A DNA stretch of 64,000 bases from Strongylocentrotus droebachiensis. Taxonomy: Eukaryota; Echinodermata; Echinoidea; Camarodonta; Strongylocentrotidae. Numbering within the stretch: the stretch's first letter is position 1; each line of letters begins with the position of its first letter. Under the pieces are notes generated by a model. That model was not told the DNA's origin. It saw only the letters and a program-made list of their open reading frames with translations, and did not search any database. Made by a program: the position numbers and the translations under genes. Shown one piece after another: positions 51,821-63,936 of the stretch. The stretch lies in the NCBI GenBank assembly GCA_035222895.1, contig JAVYIG010006409.1, forward strand, positions 54,465 through 118,464. The letters run 5' to 3'.

Positions 51821-53395
51821 ACCAACAAATTAACAACAAATTAAAGAACAGCGAAAGGGATCAATGATATGACTGCACTTTCCTCAAAGTAACTTCACAC
51901 CCATGAGACAATTTCGGAAAGTTAACGAAGACAACGGGTCTGTCCTTAATCTCCCTTTGCCCCCTAATAGCGATAGACAATGGGGAGGGCTTTATTTGAT
52001 AGACAAGCTGACCCCAGCAAATTTTGTCCCTTTTGATTCAGAACAATTGGAAGATTTTTGTTTATCCTGTAATCTTTCATGCGTAATTGACTTTCGAAGC
52101 TCCTGCTTTTTGGGCCAGTGCCAAAGGCAGACCCGAGGAAGTTAACACGTCATGTACTACATATTGGAGTGTGACAAATTTTTAATGACTTTCACAATAT
52201 TCAAATATGTGTTATTCTAAAATATTAAAAAACAACCTTTTTCAAATTCTTACTGTGACTAGTTGTAGTACTATTGTATGTACTGAGTTATGTACCCAAA
52301 ATTTTACTTTAAAAACTTCCAAATGCATACAATTTTTTTTCTAAGTGATATTTTCATTCACACTCGCTCCCTTTCAACTTTCATAATACATTGTCAAACA
52401 ATAATCATTCTGACAAAAAAATCAGCTAAAATATCATAAAAGTTTAGAATAAAAATCTATTGAAAAGCAGACATGCCTGCAAACATGTAACAAAAGAAAC
52501 GGCAATCAGAGGTTTTTTTCTTTTACTGACGCAGTAAGCATGCAATGCCGTTTGTTGACTAATTAGAGAAAAGACAATCTATTTCGGGAACACTTCAGTC
52601 ACAAACACACTACTAATTACATATTCACAATCCCCTTCAGAAAAAACACTGGAGACGGACGGAGCTTTCTAAATATAGGATCAGGACTGGACTAAACAAT
52701 GCTGAACGAAGATGCGAGAAAGACATAAATAGAGGTTGGTTGTTAATTAAACCAAAATGGTGTTGGGGGATTCACGCAAGAGGTGATTCGGAAAGGTTGT
52801 CTGGACAGTGAGAGAGGGCGATTCACATTTTAAAAGCGATTCCACTTCTACGCAGAAATTAATTTAGCCAGTCTGACTATAGACATACACCACTGGGTGG
52901 GTTGTCACGATCCTTGTAATTGAGTAAGGGAGGGGATGGGGTCTACTATTTTGATTTATATCCTTAGATGCCCTTTTAAAATCATGTATTGATATTCCCG
53001 AGTCCCTACAGATAACCAGAGGTATGATTTCATAGATTTTCGAAACAAGCATATTTGTTTGCATTTTTGCTCTAGAATTCTGCCATACCCTAACCGAGAC
53101 ATGTACTTTGGGGACTTGGTTAAGGGTACCAGATACACTAATGGCACCACTGTGAGATATATCAAAAGTAAAGCTGTATATGAATACAGGATTTTCAAAT
53201 TGACTTTATATAACTTAGCATTTTCTATGCAGCAATCGATTCACTAAGTTTGCCATCACCTGTGTAAAGAGAGGAACTGCTGCTAAAAATGCCTCATACT
53301 ATGTTTTACACACACAATGGCATATTTTGAAAACATTGTGTTATCTTTCATTTCTTACAGCGTTCCCATATCTGGTATCCCATGTAGGTATCCAT

Positions 53396-53625
53396 AGGCC
53401 TGTCCTCATCAGCTCCAGATTGCTAAATATCCCGCTATTTTAACTATCCTGGAGTTGCAATTAGCGGGATATTTGGTCGAGATAATCATCCCAAGATATC
53501 CTTGGGCTAGTTTGCAAAATATCCCGCTATTTGTCCGGTGCATCTTTACCAGCCCGAAGACTTGCACTATGCACGAACGCTGAGCAAAATATCTCCAGCT
53601 TGAGTCTCGAGCTGATGAGGACGCG
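53396..53625. mobile_element. Foldback element related to the 61-kb palindrome
   Basis: CCTCATCAGCT (53404-53414) and AGCTGATGAGG (53610-53620) are inverted ends. The interior shares the vocabulary of the 61201-61702 element: GATTGC.AAATATCC.GCTATTTT, GATAAT.ATCCCAAGATATC and CTAGTTTGCAAAATATCC. It is shorter and less symmetrical, so probably a diverged or deleted relative. Confidence 0.65.
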
Positions 53626-54501
53626 ATTTGTATCAGATGTGAAATGGAGACACCTCTTGTGCATCTCGTGGGTCAGAAATAGAAAGAGATTACCATTACG
53701 ATCATTGGAAGCCGCATAAACATTTGAAGGGCTTCCTATCTCCCCAAAGCGCTTTGGAATGATGCGCAAATGACGTCACTGAGAATCTCCATAGACTGCG
53801 GAAGAACTAGTGACCCATCGGAGACCGACTTTAATCAGTCTCCAAATTCAGACACTTTATATGACTCAGTAAAGTGATTTCATAGAAATCGCAACCAGTC
53901 TTATGATAGAAGATGCCCCGATAAATGTCCAGGGACATTAAATATCGACTAAATAATTTAATGTTTATACAAAAATACAGAAGGCAGAACAATGCCAGAC
54001 TATATTTATACATTTTTATTTCTTACTCTCCTTTTCCAAATTTTCTCCAATTCTGAATCCCATGTTTTATCAAACTCTATCAAAATATAGGCAACAAAAC
54101 TACCAAATTTTCACTGGAGACTGAGAAGACCCTGGAAAATTCTTGATTTAGCACCTTCCTTGAATCTTGACGTCACACTTTATCAATAATTAATTTGAAT
54201 TTTCTTGGTTAGCTATTTCTGGATGTTACAAACACAAAGGAAGCCCTATTCTTGAAAACATGGGTATTTTTATAATCTTCTCTTCTGTCAACAACAAACA
54301 GCTATATTTTTATAAGAATCAGAACTTACATACATTATAATGCCAAAGTCGCATACTATTATATATCTCTCCCTCAAAAAAGTCACAAATTTATGATACA
54401 ACTTTTCACAAGAAGAACCTCCCTGAAATTGTCATAAGTATTGAGGTAAAGTCAACTTGAAGATGATTTGGTAAATGAAAGAAAATGAAGCTTTCAGATG
54501 A

Positions 54502-54703
54502 TTTAAATGCCGTCTGTACTGGTGTGGCTAGGAGGGATTAGACCACCCAGGGTGTTCACTGACAGGCGGCTATCTCATCAACTCAGCTCTCAATTAACAT
54601 AAGAAAAAGAGGATCATGGGGGACCAATGGTCACCGATAAGCATTGTTTTTTATATAGAGGGAGCAAGCTAGTAGCTACAAGGAGTACAGTGGGGCTTTA
54701 AAG
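54502..54703. mobile_element. TTTAAA-ended dispersed repeat, copy 3
   Basis: It has the same orientation as the copy at 37026-37221. It begins TTTAAATGCCGTCTGTACTG and ends GAGTACAGTGGGGCTTTAAA. It carries the same core (GACAGGCGGCTATCTCATCA, AGAGGATCATGGGGGACCAA) with scattered substitutions. Confidence 0.82.
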
Positions 54704-55719
54704 ACACTGCATGACACCGTTGGTAAAGGCGTTTTAATATATTTCAAGAAAACAGAAGTCCCATAGGAGCACATGGTCCAAAATCCTTATGTACAAGTAT
54801 GGTATATTCCATGTTGGCATGTAAGAAAGTGTCTTGACATAATTCATGCTCACCAAGTTGACGAAACCTTTCCGATGCCAATATAGAATTTCAAAACATC
54901 CTGATTTGCGCATGAACTTTCCAATGCGGGCAAAAACATGTTGATAGTAAATAAACACCACAACTTCTTATACAAGTAATACAGAAAGGAAAAGGGCAAT
55001 GAACGCGAATGGGAGAGTCGACGCGGACAGAAAGTGGAGTTGGCTACACAGATCTGTAATTGATAGCTAAAGATCTGAATGTTTTGTATCGTTTTTCACA
55101 CGACTGCAAGAGTTTTTTTTTTTGCCGTACATGATAAGCTTCCCATTTTCAATGTTGACCCCAAAGGCTGTGATTGGGGGTATGAAAGGATTTAATCAGG
55201 ATTTGGAGTACTAAATCTGATATCCCATTTCAAAGCAGCGTTAATTGAGCAAAAGAGAAGAGAGGAAAAAAGCAATGAACCAGAAAAATATCTTACGATT
55301 TATAACATGCATCAGAATTTACAATTTTCTTCTGAGGCATGGTGTATTCATATTCACATCCTGAAGTATACATGTTAACAGTAGCTGTTTCTACTCCCCC
55401 CTCCCTCACACACATAAATGGTTCTTTGTTACTGATAAAAATGAACTATTTTATTGCTTTGAAAATAAAAATTGGTGAAAAGATGTGTTGCATGTCATCA
55501 GGGATATACCAATGACTACTGAATACTCTAATTACCATGGACTTAATATACACTGCCCATGCGGTTCCTTTTTAAAAGTAAGCAATATAGATTAGTTTAT
55601 TACAAGGTAGCAATAATAATAATAAAATGTTGCTTATAAAGCTCTTACCACCAAAGTCTCTAAGCTCTAGGGTGCAGTAGGCCTAAATCAGAATAATTTC
55701 ATGAAAGTAACTTTCACAG

Positions 55720-56216
55720 GTAAACGCAATACTTGCGTTACACAAGAGAATTGTAATGTCCGTCTCTGGTTGCGTTTATCTACCAAATTTTTGGTTAGAA
55801 TCAGGTTTCTCAAACGTCTTTCAGGCAAATTTAGAAGTTGATAAACGCAAAGCCTTTTTTAAAGGGCTTTAGATATGGGCATATCTAAATACGCAAAAAG
55901 GTGTGTTTTGTATGTGACATACAGCCAGAATCACGTTTCTGAGAGATCGATAAACGCAAAGCTGTTTTGAACCTCACATACAAATAGGACCACCCAGGTG
56001 TTGTGTACAAGCATGTGTGTGAAGTTGACCTCCGAGAAACTGTCTGCTTCCCGGGTCAAAACAGCTGGGCAGACACAATTAAGGCCTTTATTTTGAATCG
56101 TGAAGGGACGATAAACGCGACATCCCGTAAATCACGATCGTATAGTGGGGTATGATAGTGGGGTTCAATAGTGGGGAACGATATGTACATATCTAGTGGC
56201 AAGCCTTGATAAACGC
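55720..56216. promoter_or_regulatory. Homotypic cluster of GATAAACGC, candidate regulatory module
   Basis: GATAAACGC occurs at 55840-55848, 55949-55957, 56110-56118 and 56208-56216. Its reverse complement occurs at 55772-55780, and the partial form TAAACGC near 55721. A 13-bp tandem repeat containing ATAGTGGGG lies at 56142-56176, and a CAGCTG E-box lies near 56070. The sequence between the sites is not obviously repeated, which favours a site cluster over a satellite. GATA-family binding to the GATAA half is conceivable; nothing here proves function. Confidence 0.4.
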
Positions 56217-58910
56217 GCCCTCTGATGTCTAGATAACCATATACCTATACCTGTTTCACACCAGACAACAACTTGATGAAGCGGATCGTGAAACCCATTA
56301 AATGGTCCCTCATAGCAACAATAAAATGGGAATAATAAAACTACACCCACTTACAAGCCAAATTCTTGCCACTTTCTAATCTTTAGTAAGCAAATTTGCC
56401 TGCATAACGACTTCTGAAATTGAATGTATGCACACCCCTGGTAAGGTTATAATATTATATAACCCAGTTCTCTTGCACAGCTCGATATCAGTGAGAATAT
56501 CAGAGCTTACAACGAAACACCAATGAGGCGGAACCGAAGATATTTAACTTAATTCTAAAGCAAATCTCAAGAGGCAACAAGCACCAGTTATTTTTGGTTC
56601 TTCCATTCAGCGTTTCTTCTAATTCTCTTCTTTCTTTTTTTTGACAGTTAAGCCGCTTTACTGGACTCTTTTTGCTTGCCTTAGTGCAGTTTACTTTCTT
56701 CTGTCTCTTAGTGAAAAGGCTCCTTTGCAATTGGAAGGGGGTGCATGGTCCCTCTCGCATTATAAACAATATAAAGAAATCTATAGGCCTAGACCATTAA
56801 AAAAGGCATTCTAACTGAATTTCATGGAATATCATACATGTAGGGTATTTGTATTTGAATTATTCAAATAAATGACGGTTTATCAAATAATCCCTTGCTC
56901 CTGCCTAATGCTTATTGTAACACTAATATTTTTGTCAACAACAAACAAAAGAAAGAAAAAAAACGTGAAAACAAAACAACAAATCTTGTTTTCAAAGCCC
57001 ATCTGACAACTTAATTTCAAGAAATCACTTTTGGATCAATTTCTTTCACAAAAATGAATTTCATAGATTTAGTCCAAGTACCATCAAGACCGAACTTACC
57101 TCTTAAAATCATATTCTTTCTCCTTTTAAGGTGAGGCATTTTGGTCTCCTTTTGGTAATAATTTTCCTCAGGATCGATTTGTGATAGAAGCACGTTTCCA
57201 CAGCGTAAATTTGAAATACAGAAACTCTCACCAACGTACAGACTGTCGTTGTCTTGAAATTATCGAAATCATCCACTCTCTAGTTCTAAGAGGTAAACAA
57301 ACGCACACTTTTATTCACATCGCCGTTTCAAAAGTTGAGTTCAATATTCCATCGTTTTATCAAATCCTGACTGAAAAATACTTGTTTCATGCAACTAAAG
57401 GCAAATGACTACAGCGCATCACTCCAGTAAGACAATGATAAATCACAATGGCATCTGATAAGTTTCTCCTTTTTATACAAATATGATGATAATCTTTAAG
57501 TACGAGAATAAAGTGAAATATAGCAGCAACTCAATGGACCTCTAGCTGGAAATGGTTATAGATAGCACATGTAGTTCCATCGGCAATTCAACTAATGAGA
57601 AAGTCGGTCTATTTTCCCTATAAAAAAACCAGGATGCAGCAATCGGAACAAACCGTTGTTCAATTTTTTTTTAGAGACACTGTAAATAACAATAATCCAT
57701 TTCCTGAACAAAACTAGACAAAAAAGTGATGAACAAACAAGATTAATGATGTTCTACCAAAACGTTCACACTAGCTGCATTTATATACAGTGCAAGGAAA
57801 AATCATTGTTTTTCTCATGATCCGGTGATTGCGCTTATACTACCAGCAAACAAGATGTAAAACCGTTGAAAAAATTGTACACCTATATGGAGTGTTTTTT
57901 AAAAACATACCGGTAGGCAGAAGTTTAACTATTTTTGGAGTGTATAATGCACGCTCTCGAGACATCAGTGAATGATAAGTATACTTTGTTCAAGATATAA
58001 AACAGCATCTGAGGAACTAACAAGCTCTGCTTCTAGTTACTTCCTCTTTTCTCATGCTATTTCAATTATATTTGTCGGTTCATTGTATATTTTTTGTAAT
58101 ACTTATTCATTATATTATGTTTTTGCATGAGAAATAAAATCATTTGAATTAAAGGTAATACAAAGTTTTGGGAAATTTAGAAGATTGGGTGAATAGTGAT
58201 TCTTTACAATTTTGATATATTTGGATGCCCCTGTGGATGTAGAAAATGTAGCTCCTAAAACACTTTTGCTTCCGAGAAAAGTTGAATATAGAAATTGACC
58301 AGTGCTCCCGGTAAATTTTGATGAATTTCAAAAAGCGCCTACAGCCGTACAATGGTAGCTGCTGGCATGAACATCTCAGAATATGTAGTTGTGCCATATA
58401 ATTTCCAAAACGAGAATAGCTAATCGGTCGATTTTAGTCATGAAACATTGTTTTATAGCTTAATTAAAATCTTGACCTTGAGAGGGAGCTATACAACATA
58501 AAGAGTGTAGTATTAACAATTTCATAACTTTAGACTCGATTTCAACCGCGACAACGATCACCGGATAATGTAGGATCGTATATATGCTTCCAATATGTTC
58601 ATTTGAACCAAATTCATGAACAATTTTTGTCACATGACTCTCCTCGCTTCTGTGCGATCGCATGCAGATTAGTGTGCTGTGTAAATGGGCCTACTGATTC
58701 CTGACCAAATGAACTCACAGTTAATGTTGTACTCCACAAGGGCAAATCTATTGATCAGGCATTTTGAAATTAGGAAATGCCTTTGTCTGGCAATACCATA
58801 AACCATATCCTTTTTTTGAAGGTTACTGGAAGACTGAAAAAATAATTAATCGTGGCCGACGCCTTGGATAATTGAGCTTCAGATTCAATACCTTAGCAAA
58901 ACAAAAACAA

Positions 58911-59300
58911 TAGCTGCATTTACATTGCAACCAATATTCATTAATTTTTCTCACACTCCAGTGTTTCGCCGGAAGTTACTGGCAAGCAATACAGGAGAAA
59001 AAAAATCAACAACACCCAACAACAAAAACACCTCTGGAGTGTGGTTATTTGAAACGCCTGCCAAAGTTTTACCAATTTTTTTGCAGTGTAAAAGCAAACT
59101 TCAATTAGATACTGATTTTTGCTTACATGACTCTCGTCACTTCCGTGCCAACCGAAGAGTCGCGCATGCGCACTCCTCACCCCAAAAAACGGTATGAGCA
59201 AGCTTTAACAGTTTTTATGGGCTTTTTTAGTAGTGTAAATAGCAGATCACAAAATCTGTGATTTTTCAAAATGGAGTTTGGGATGTGTAAATCGGCCTAT
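58911..59300. mobile_element. Dispersed repeat with TGCATTTACA...GTAAA.GGCCT ends
   Basis: The left segment AGCTGCATTTACATTGCAACC and the right segments AGTAGTGTAAATAGCAG and GATGTGTAAATCGGCCTA match the fragment at 44400-44610. The flanks are also similar to each other: CTTCAGATTCAATACCTTAG (before) and CTTTAGATTCAATACCATTG (after). A further related right end, CTGTGTAAATGGGCCTAC, occurs at 58676-58694. Confidence 0.5.
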
Positions 59301-60403
59301 GGCCAAGGCTTTGGCTTTGGCTCGAGCTTTAGATTCAATACCATTGCATAACAACAACACTGTATGGTTTATCTTTCCTATCATGTAAGTTTGTAAAAAA
59401 AAAATGAAAAAGTTTCCATATATGACTCACAATTTTCATTCACATTCTGGAAATAAAATACCAGTATTTATGAGGGTTTAAATATTGAGTTTATCAGAAC
59501 CATAGAAAGTATTTCTTTTTGTTGAATGGTAAGGGTCAATGTCAATGAAATTTTGGCCATTTGAACAGATGATCCTTTAACTTCAAAACAGAGGGAATTG
59601 TCATTGTACTCTTCATTCCACATCAGTGAACACTATCTAGTTTAGTAGTGAATATTAAAGTTAATTTTGATATATATTTTAGAGTGAATTTTCACTGATT
59701 TTTAACTAAGTTTGAATTCCCCCCGGAAGTCACGTCAGTGATTACTTGAGTAAGTTTTCTTTGAAAGAGAGAAGGGCATTGTGAAACAAACAAACTTTAA
59801 CAAAGACAACAAAATTAATTGATCAATACTTAAAAATCTTCCAACAATAAATTAAACATTGTATTTACTTCAGTGTCATCCTATTGTTCATTAATTTTGT
59901 GAAAAGGATGTATGGTTTACATCAAGGTTTAGATTTACGAACAATGTATCATTGGCTAAAAGGAATAATGATGTGTTATTTCAGGAAAAGTGTATTTCCC
60001 GAAAACATTTGACATTGACAATGACATTAACAATGAAATACACAACTACATTATATGTTTTTGATATTGATCAATAGAATGACAAGACTATTCCAAATTG
60101 ATGATCCCAATATAAACATTCTTTTGGTTGGATGGGGTCATCGATTAATGAACTTTTAGCAGAAAACTACTGGTTCCATCATTTCATGGTATGAAACGTG
60201 TGTAGTATTAGGTACCAGTATAAAGGTGTCAGAAAGGCTGAGTTTGATGTTTCATTACCTGAGAGTCTGAAGAATAAGTTATACAATTTAATATCATTCT
60301 GGCTGTCGGCAAATGATATTGGAAGGATATTTTGTTTCAATATAGGCCTATAATGTTCATTATATGTTGGAATCATATTTAATGTGTCTACCATGCCTAA
60401 CCT

Positions 60404-60553
60404 GGGCCCTGTTTCATAAAACTTGTTATCAATAGCAAATGCTAAATTTCTATGGCAAATTATCTCTCAGCCAATGAAATGCGACGATTTCCAGTAGCTT
60501 ATAACAGTCATTGTTACTTGTTATTGATAACTAGTTTTATGAAACATGGCCCC
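60404..60553. mobile_element. GGGCCC-ended foldback MITE-like element, copy 3
   Basis: It starts GGGCCCTGTTTCATAAAACT and ends AGTTTTATGAAACATGGCCCC. CTTGTTATCAATAGC is mirrored by GTTATTGATAACTAG. The body matches the copy at 27446-27593 base by base over most of its length (AAATGCTAAATTTCTATG, AGCCAATGAAATGC, GTAGCTTATAACAG). Confidence 0.85.
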
Positions 60554-60559
60554 GATATG

Positions 60560-60890
60560 CATTTTTTTCAATTGTGAGAGAAAGACAGGCGGAAAGAGAG
60601 GAGACAGCTATATACTGTAGAGAAAACAAAAAAGTGAAACATAGAAGGAAATGTATAACTATGACCAAACTAAAGGGGGACAAGGAAAAAGACAGAGAGA
60701 GAAAGAGAGAGTGCATTTTTGAGAAAACAGAGAAAATAGAGAAAAAGAGAGGGAGACAGACAAAAATAGAGAAAGAAAAAGATATAACACATATGCACAA
60801 ACCTTAGAGAATCAGGAAGATAACAAGATGAAGATAAGTAGAGAAAGAGAGAGAGAGAGCTAGAGAGAGGAGGGGGGGGGGGGGGGGGGA
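60560..60890. repeat. Purine-rich tract with G18 run
   Basis: A plus-strand stretch dominated by GA/GAAA combinations (about 60574-60780) leads into GAGAGAGAG near 60845 and a G run at 60872-60889. The ORFs seen here on either strand are low-complexity artefacts. Confidence 0.85.
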
Positions 60891-61200
60891 CAGACATGAC
60901 ACCTCTAAAGAGACTCACAAAATAGAAAGAATAACAGATGAACCAAGGAGTTAAAATCATCAATGTATCGCTCTTGTTATGCTTCAAAAGGAAAACACCC
61001 AATTTTCTGATGCATTGAAATGGGAACACATGAAAAATTATAAAAACAGTGAATCACCCATATTTTGATAAATTTGTCCTTACAGCATTGAATTTGAATA
61101 AAGAATATCAAGGGCACCGTTTATGGGTCAAGTTGATTATTGTTTGTCACATCTTTCACAAGTCTCCTATCTACATATCTGTGTTTATGTGTTCTTTCTG

Positions 61201-61702
61201 CAATAGGCGTGTCTGCACTATCTCGAGATTGCCAAATATCCAGCTATTTTGAACTATCCCGATCGAAACTATCCAGCTATTTGCGTCTTCATTAGACCGA
61301 AGTGGCAAATTAGCTGGATAGTTGGTCGGGATAATATCCCAAGATATCTCGGTCTAGTTTGCAAAATATCCTTCTATTTCCGAACTAGCGGGATAGTTTG
61401 CGACCGTCTTCATTAGACCGAAGTACGGAGTCAATTATCCCGATCCCATCATGCACAACGATATCCGGTTCGCACATGCGATCTATACCGCTCAGCGCTG
61501 ACCTCGCAACCACTGACCTCGAGTAAACACGGAAAACCGCAAACTAGACCGAGATATCTTGGGATATTATCCCGACCAACTATCCAGCTAATTTGCTACT
61601 TCGGTCTAATGAAGACGCAAATAAGCTGGATAGTTTGCGATCGGGATAATTCAAATAGCTGGATATTTGGCAATCTCGAGATAGTGCAGACACGCCTATT
61701 GT
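61201..61702. mobile_element. Near-perfect long foldback element (~500 bp)
   Basis: The left arm begins CAATAGGCGTGTCTGCAC and the right arm ends GTGCAGACACGCCTATTG, an exact inverted match. Arms of about 180-190 bp continue through CTCGAGATTGCCAAATATCC, GCGTCTTCATTAGACCGAAG and GGGATAATATCCCAAGATAT with few mismatches. The central ~120 bp is unpaired, GC-richer and unrelated. No ORF is present. The symmetry extends through TA at the borders, so a TA target duplication is possible but cannot be proved. Confidence 0.85.
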
Positions 61703-63936
61703 TGTATCCAGCTTGAATAACCCTGAACAAGATAAACAAAAGTCGGATAGATTTATTATTTCTGCAGAAATATTTTTCCAGCTGTATTCATAGATAAAAG
61801 ATGCAGTACACAATACAAATGTCGGAATGCTTTATGAAGGAAAGTGGTCTTTACAAAAATCTTTGAATTATAATGCTGTGAGCCTATTCATAACATATTA
61901 CATGAAGCAAAGTCGCATCAAAATAATATTGAAATAATCTTCAAAAATCCATCATATGAGTTAGTAAAATAAGTGTTCAGAATTTACATGTAATTCCAGA
62001 GACTGTGTAATAAGGACACACAAACAATACAATCATGGACTGCCACATATGGCCTTCTTTTACAAACAAGTCTACAGAGCCCTGCATCAAGCTGAGAGTA
62101 GACACTCAAATGAAAGACTGCCCTCTATGCTCAAATACCATACAGTCAGCAGACAGATATCCACACACATGCTACTTTCCCCTTGTAGTGTGAGAATAGG
62201 ATTAAAAAGGGTCTATTTCATCATTTAATTCAAAATTAGTGTATCACATCTCACACTTGACTCTTGACTATTGTACCTTGAACATGACATCAAAATATTT
62301 ATGAGTGAAAAATTAACTCAAGGGAATTTCAATACCCCTTTCTATAGCACATATAAATCATGCGAGTACATACCTGTAATAAATTATTGTAATGTTTGCA
62401 TATATATTATAGATGATGCACAAAGCTATGTTTTGTGATAATATTTTATTGGAACAAAGCACACAAATATCTATCAGAAGTCTCACCTGAATGGTAGGTT
62501 TTAGGTTTTAAGTTTAATAAATAGACTATAAGCAGCAATCCTTCCTTGTACATTGTGTACAAATGGCATGTAAATACTACAGTCGTGACGGTGCTGTTAA
62601 AGTGTTAATCACAAAACTTTCTTATTTTTCCATCAATACCAAAATTAAAGAAAGCAGCTTTTTAGAATTAGAAGCAATATTAAACAAGATCATTACACTA
62701 TTATGCATTTCTCACATTGAGCGTAAACGGATAAACAACGAAGGTGAGAATTCTAACAGTTTCATGAAACTTTTGGGGTCTAATTCATCAGAGAACCAAT
62801 GTAATGCCTTCAGCAAAGCATAATAAAAGGTCAAAAGGTGAGCTCTTACAACTGGTCAAAGGATTTCATTCAGAAGTTGCTTTCTCTTTTTTAATGAAAG
62901 AACCTCAATGACAGAAGAAAAAAAGCAACTGATAGAATTCATGGAGAAAAGACGATTCTGTGTGATAACATCCTTGTGAGGAACTTCACAACTTCCTCCA
63001 ACTTATCCTTTGAGGGATATTGCTGCAAAAGTTTCAGGTAAAATCCCACTGTAAAGCCATTTCCTGCTTTTGGTATTGGGAAAGGTACTTCTTGTACATA
63101 AAGACAACAAGAACGTTTCAGTTTTAAAGACTACAAATGCAGAACAATGAGCTTGTATGAAAAAATGTATAATTGTGGGATAAGAATACAATTTAGTGAG
63201 TGTTCCCAGAGTGCTGAAACTCTCTATCTCTGAAAACAACAATGAGGGACTCAATTTAAAAACAAAATCAAACTACCGGCAACTCTAATGATCTCCTTGA
63301 ACATTACGATTGACCATTCAGGTAGATTCTCTTTGCTATTTCTCATTTCATTTCTTTGTCACACTTCTAATCAATGACACACACTTTCATCAACACTTTA
63401 TATTCATCTTCATCTTCTTTATTCTCATTCTTTCTTTGCTTCCATCTCATTTTTTCCCCTTCGATCCTCATCTGATCTCTCATTGTTGCTTGATGGCCAA
63501 TACCTCACATCATGGATACTTCAGTTCATAACAATGTGAACCCAGTGATAGTTTTCTTTTTTTTCTAATCCATAATCTCCAATTTTCTCTTCTTGTCTAT
63601 TCCGATCCAAAACACTGACAGAGCAATACTCCACACCATGGATAATTCAATGACAAATTGAGCCCTGAAATCGTTTTGAATCCTGAATAAAACCACAGAA
63701 AAGATTGAAAACACTTGAAAGTCTGCACAGAGGATAGCTCTGACAGAACCCTCTTGTTCTGTTGCATGACAATGTCTTGAGCAGCTACATGTAGTGACCC
63801 CCGGTATTGTCAGCCAAGGAAAATTATTTTTGTTAACCGGTTGACTACCAAATTAATTCATTGCCATAAAGGCTTAATACAGAGGGCACCTGCAGTCAGA
63901 CCGCAGCCGGTGCGAAAACCCTCTATTTTATTCAGC

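Noticed and set aside
60537..61029. Hydrophobic Ser/Leu/Phe-rich ORFs on the minus strand and a Lys/Glu-rich ORF on the plus strand
   Set aside because: They come from a purine-rich tract and a G run, not from coding sequence.
62563..62823. 86-codon plus-strand ORF beginning MACKYYSRDGAVKVL
   Set aside because: It reads somewhat protein-like, but I recognise no family and see no splice or promoter context.
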